Shown here: positions 61,198 to 64,000 of the stretch, one piece after another | How positions within the stretch are numbered: position 1 is the first letter of the stretch | Layout: every line of letters begins with the position of its first letter | Assembly: GCF_019823105.1 (NCBI RefSeq) | Contig: NZ_CP081958.1 | Span: 1,488,001 to 1,552,000, forward strand | DNA from: Halobaculum magnesiiphilum | Lineage (GTDB): Archaea > Halobacteriota > Halobacteria > Halobacteriales > Haloferacaceae | Length of the DNA stretch: 64,000 bases | Reading direction: 5' to 3' | The notes under the pieces: model-generated | Database searches by the model: none | Told to the model about the DNA's origin: nothing | Seen by the model: the letters and a program-made list of their open reading frames with translations, nothing else | Translations under genes and position numbers: made by a program

Positions 61198-61779
61198 GTG
61201 ACCACCTCGCGCGGCGCTGCCGCGGGCGATGACGAAACCGACGAGCCGCGGATCCGCCCGGCCGGCCGGGCGGACCTGCTCGGCGTGTTCCGCATCGAGA
61301 AGGCCGTGTTCGCCCAGCCGTGGCCCTACGCGGCCTTCGAGGGGCTGCTCGACGCGCCGGGGTTTCTCGTCGCGGAGGGCGATCCGGACGCCGGCGCTCG
61401 GGCAGCAGCGGGCGGGGACGCGATCGACGGCGCGATCGACGCCGGCGACGTGATCGGCTACGTCGTCGGCGACGTGACGCCGAACCACGGACAGGACATC
61501 GGCCACATCAAGGACCTCGCGGTGCGCCCCGACGCACAGGGGAGGGGGCTCGGCCGGCGGCTGCTCCGGGCGTCGCTGTCGGAGCTGGCGGCCGCGGGCG
61601 CGAGCGTGGTGAAGCTCGAGGTTCGCGAGAGCAACCACCGCGCCCAGGACCTGTACGACGACGAGGGGTTCCGGCCGGCCCGGCGGATCCCGCGATACTA
61701 CGGCGACGGCGAGTCGGCGTTCGTGATGCGACTCGACCTGGGCGAGTGGGTCCGCGAGCGCAACGCGGGCGAGTCGTAG
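61198..61779 (+). CDS. rimI: N-terminal/GNAT acetyltransferase RimI-type
   Basis: A 193-residue GNAT. The acetyl-CoA site is IKDLAVRPDAQGRGLGRRLL and the C-terminal KLEVRESNHRAQDLYDDEGFRP block contains the NxRAxxLY motif of RimI (cited in parts: ESNHRAQDLYDDEGF). An insertion of Ala/Gly/Asp-rich sequence (about 62-82) splits the core. It probably acetylates protein N-termini. The GTG at 61198 is chosen because a TATA-like site lies 25-30 bases upstream. Confidence 0.86.
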   Translation: MTTSRGAAAGDDETDEPRIRPAGRADLLGVFRIEKAVFAQPWPYAAFEGLLDAPGFLVAEGDPDAGARAAAGGDAIDGAIDAGDVIGYVVGDVTPNHGQDIGHIKDLAVRPDAQGRGLGRRLLRASLSELAAAGASVVKLEVRESNHRAQDLYDDEGFRPARRIPRYYGDGESAFVMRLDLGEWVRERNAGES

Positions 61780-61862
61780 GTCTGGAGCCGACGCCGCCTC
61801 GCGGCCGCGGCCCGGCGACCGCGGACGGCAGTCGTTTTCACGCTCGGCGCCCCAGTCGGCGT

Positions 61863-62300
61863 ATGGGATACGCCTGTCCGGTGTGCGAGACGCCCCAGCG
61901 CGACAGCGAGCACCTCGCGAACCACTTGGCGTTCACGGCGATGCTCCACGGCGACGAGCACGAGGACTGGCTGGACGAGCACGTCGACGACTGGGGCGAC
62001 CGCACGCCCGCGGACCTGGCGTCGGTAGTGACAGAGTTCGCCGAGGAGACCGAATACGACGAGGTGTTCGAGGATACGACCGGTTCGGGGGCGACCGGCG
62101 GACACGGGCACTCGCACGACCACGGGGATCAGGAGCGCCCGGACGTCGCCGGCGGCGGTGGCATCGCCGAGGCGGTGACGGACGAGGCGGTCGAGTCGGT
62201 GCTGGAGGAGGCACAGGAGTTGACCGAGGAGATGTACGGGTTGGACGAGGACCGCGACGGCGACAGCGACGGCGACGGCGACGACGCGACCGAGGAGTAG
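61863..62300 (+). CDS. Zinc-finger-like haloarchaeal protein (DUF5810-like)
   Basis: A 145-residue protein. MGYACPVCETPQRDSEHLANHLAFTAML carries CxxC plus two His, which suits a small zinc finger. The middle is acidic; a GHGHSHDHGD stretch (about 80-88) could bind metal; the end is Asp/Gly repeats. It resembles the DUF5810 family I know from haloarchaea, usually next to a DUF5809-like gene as here. Function unknown. Confidence 0.78.
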   Translation: MGYACPVCETPQRDSEHLANHLAFTAMLHGDEHEDWLDEHVDDWGDRTPADLASVVTEFAEETEYDEVFEDTTGSGATGGHGHSHDHGDQERPDVAGGGGIAEAVTDEAVESVLEEAQELTEEMYGLDEDRDGDSDGDGDDATEE

Positions 62301-62356
62301 CCGGTCGCGGTCCCGGAAGGGAACGACTCTTGGCTCGCACGCCCGCACCGACGGGT

Positions 62357-62824
62357 ATGGACACCGAAGGGACGCTCGCGCCGGCGACGCCCGCGGAGGC
62401 CCGCGAGGAGTACGACACGCTCGTGCCCGCCGCGAAGGTCGCCGTCCGCGAGGCGGCGAAGGCGATGGAGTTCGACCGCGAGGAGTACGCCGACCGCGTC
62501 ACCGGCGAGGTGATCGAGACGGTTCGCGACGCGCTGTTCGCGTCGCTGCTGGAGGTTCACGTCGGCACGCGCGAGGAGTACGAGGCGTGGCTCGACGACC
62601 ACCCCGAGTACGAGTCGGACATGGCCGGCAGCGACAACGTCGACAACGTCGTCTGGCACCCGGTCGCGTTCGCGCCCGACGGCGAGGTCCCCAAGCCCGT
62701 GGTCGCGGCGACGTGGCAGGCCGAGCGAGAGGCCGCGCTCGGCACGCTCCGCCGGCGCGCGTTCGGACGGGCGTACCGACCCGTCGTCGACGACGGCGGC
62801 GAAACCGGCAGCGACGAGGCATAA
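62357..62824 (+). CDS. Conserved haloarchaeal protein (DUF5809-like)
   Basis: A 155-residue acidic protein. The helical start EAREEYDTLVPAAKVAVREAAKAM and the conserved NVVWHPVAFAPDGE (Trp/His) are the recognisable parts. It resembles the DUF5809 family. It follows the DUF5810-like gene after 56 bases and probably shares its transcript. No function assigned. Confidence 0.76.
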   Translation: MDTEGTLAPATPAEAREEYDTLVPAAKVAVREAAKAMEFDREEYADRVTGEVIETVRDALFASLLEVHVGTREEYEAWLDDHPEYESDMAGSDNVDNVVWHPVAFAPDGEVPKPVVAATWQAEREAALGTLRRRAFGRAYRPVVDDGGETGSDEA

Positions 62825-62856
62825 CGCGTTTTGCGCCGCCGTCCCCTACCGCGCCC

Positions 62857-63258
62857 ATGCGACCGGTCACCCGGAAATTCCTCGTCGGCATCGTCGCCGT
62901 CGTCCTCCTCCTGCTCGCGCTCGGGGCGCTCCCGTCGTACCTCGGGTCGGGCGACCCGTACTACCTGGAGGCGACGCCCGCGGCCGAGGCCGACGGCCCC
63001 GCCTACGAGCTGAACGCGACCGAGGGCGGCATCGCCGAACAGCGGTTCCAGTACTTCTTCTCGGCGGTCGAGGCGGACGACGGGCGCTCGGAGGCGTACC
63101 GCCGGGGACCGTACGGCCTGAAGGAGGAGTTCAGCCACTCGCCGTTCGACGAGCTGTCGACGTTCCGGGAGTTCGCGCCCGCGGGCGCCGTCGACGGCGA
63201 CGCCGTCTTCGTCCGGTACAACGATACCCGCTACCGCGTAAGCGTCGTCCAACCGTGA
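62857..63258 (+). CDS. Membrane-anchored protein of unknown function
   Basis: A 133-residue protein. MRPVTRKFLVGIVAVVLLLLALGALPSYL is a single N-terminal helix, either a signal anchor or an uncleaved signal. The rest is an extracytoplasmic-type acidic domain (DPYYLEATPAAEADG, then RFQYFFSAVEADDGRSEAY). No family recognised. Its stop overlaps the NUDIX GTG by four bases (GTGA). Confidence 0.72.
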   Translation: MRPVTRKFLVGIVAVVLLLLALGALPSYLGSGDPYYLEATPAAEADGPAYELNATEGGIAEQRFQYFFSAVEADDGRSEAYRRGPYGLKEEFSHSPFDELSTFREFAPAGAVDGDAVFVRYNDTRYRVSVVQP

Positions 63259-63896
63259 ACGACGACAGCCGCGACGCGAACGACGCGAACGACTCGGAGG
63301 CGGCCGCCGACGAGTGGACCACCGACGAACCCGACTTCGGCGACGGCCGCCGCCACGACTGGCCGGGCGAGCCAGAGTGGCCCGTGCTGGAGACGGCGGT
63401 GGAGTACGAGACGGGGTGGGTGACGGCCGGCTACGACCTCGTCGAACACCCCGACGGCTCGACGAAGAAGTACTACTGGTCAGAGCTGGCGACGGCCGTG
63501 GTCGTCGTTGCCCGCGCCGGCGACGATCTCCTCATGGTCGAGCAGTACCGCCCGACCGTCCGCAACACGCAGCTTGAACTCCCCGCGGGCATCGTCGAGG
63601 CCGGGGAGTCGTACACCGGAGCGGGCCGGCGGGAGCTGCGCGAGGAGACCGGCTTCGCCGCCGACTCGCTCTCCGTGCTCGGCGAGGTGCAGTGTACGAC
63701 CGGACTGCTTCGCCACACCCGCGGGTTCGTCTTCGCGGAAGGGTTGGAGCCCGTCGGACAGGAACTCGACGACAACGAGTACCTCGTCCCCCGGGCGGTC
63801 CCCGTCGACGAGGCGGTCGACGTGGTCCGCTCGCCGCCGACCAACGACGCGACCCTCGAGGGCGTGCTGCTCGCCCGCGAGGAGGGGGTGCTGTAG
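63255..63896 (+). CDS. NUDIX hydrolase (ADP-ribose pyrophosphatase-like)
   Basis: A 213-residue NUDIX enzyme. The Nudix box runs GIVEAGE-x7-RELREETGF, complete (G, E, REL, EE). The upstream MVEQYRPTVRNTQLELPAG is the ADP-ribose pyrophosphatase-type signature. The first 35 residues are polar. It starts with GTG in a four-base overlap with the membrane-protein gene, so the two are coupled. Confidence 0.88.
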   Translation: MNDDSRDANDANDSEAAADEWTTDEPDFGDGRRHDWPGEPEWPVLETAVEYETGWVTAGYDLVEHPDGSTKKYYWSELATAVVVVARAGDDLLMVEQYRPTVRNTQLELPAGIVEAGESYTGAGRRELREETGFAADSLSVLGEVQCTTGLLRHTRGFVFAEGLEPVGQELDDNEYLVPRAVPVDEAVDVVRSPPTNDATLEGVLLAREEGVL

Positions 63897-63983
63897 CCGG
63901 GACGGTCCGGTCGGCGATCGACGGGGTCCGACGGGGTCGCCGACGGCGGAGCGCTTTTCACCCGGCGACGGCTCCCCACGGGC

Positions 63984-64000
63984 ATGGACGGCGAGATCAC
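63984..64000 (+). CDS. Start of a further gene (truncated by window)
   Basis: ATG at 63984 reads MDGEI and runs off the window. It follows a gcgcttttca stretch at the usual TATA-to-start distance. Too little is visible for identification. Confidence 0.35.

Overview
The window is high-GC archaeal chromosome from a halophilic archaeon (class Halobacteria; Haloferacales-like is my guess, genus not resolved). The evidence is strongly acidic proteins, ATG/GTG starts placed 25-30 nt behind TATA boxes (leaderless transcripts), archaeal-only genes (aIF5B, Nob1, PAN, class I LysRS, S19e, PDCD5-type protein, MobB-MoaE fusion), Tat lipoproteins and a tRNA intron of bulge-helix-bulge type. About 70 genes are packed on both strands. 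No rRNA, CRISPR array or transposase was seen.

Layout. 1-4.5 kb: CPBP protease end, nob1, PRC-barrel protein, aIF5B. 4.6-11.5 kb: pyruvoyl arginine decarboxylase, an 86-bp tandem repeat, PAN ATPase, oligoendopeptidase F, methyltransferase, M28 peptidase. 11.5-24.2 kb: truA-hisS pair, EamA transporter, PP-loop ATPase, PDCD5-like protein, S19e, LPG-synthase-like membrane protein, ThiL, S2P protease, MobB-MoaE, and pyrH overlapping lysS. 24.3-31.6 kb: PadR regulator with palindromic operator candidates, PDZ S2P protease, a PitA-type heme protein, GAF histidine kinase, aldo/keto reductase. 31.7-35.6 kb: convergent fructan pair, a GH32 beta-fructosidase with an extra N-terminal domain and a GH68 levansucrase. 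35.7-38.1 kb: hexapeptide acetyltransferase, VapBC-type pair, PIN-like protein. 38.1-42.7 kb: oxyanion island with a MOT1-like transporter, a tupABC-type tungstate ABC operon and a divergent ModE/TOBE regulator. 42.8-52.9 kb: DapA-family lyase, TrkA, cupin, VOC protein, UbiA prenyltransferase, 7TM-PAS histidine kinase, tRNA-Thr, crotonase, DUF3105 lipoprotein, NadE. 53-64 kb: tRNA-Gly, DsrE-like, Nmad3-like, RdgB, ParB-HTH protein, M20 peptidase, tRNA-Lys with intron, dCTP deaminase, aconitase, RimI, small haloarchaeal proteins and a NUDIX hydrolase.

The most unusual signal is not a protein. Many loci carry short quasi-palindromes built on an 11-nt core, GAGCGNAGCGA or a close variant, flanked by inverted repeats whose sequence is different at each locus. 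Next to tRNA-Gly, tRNA-Lys and rdgB, the flanks contain copies of the 3' end of the neighbouring gene. Two cores lie inside the lysS reading frame. A second group consists of perfect palindromes with 3-nt loops. These crowd downstream of aconitase and also lie in low-complexity linkers of pitA and the levansucrase gene. Together they look like a dispersed family of palindromic elements that can insert in frame and capture adjacent sequence.
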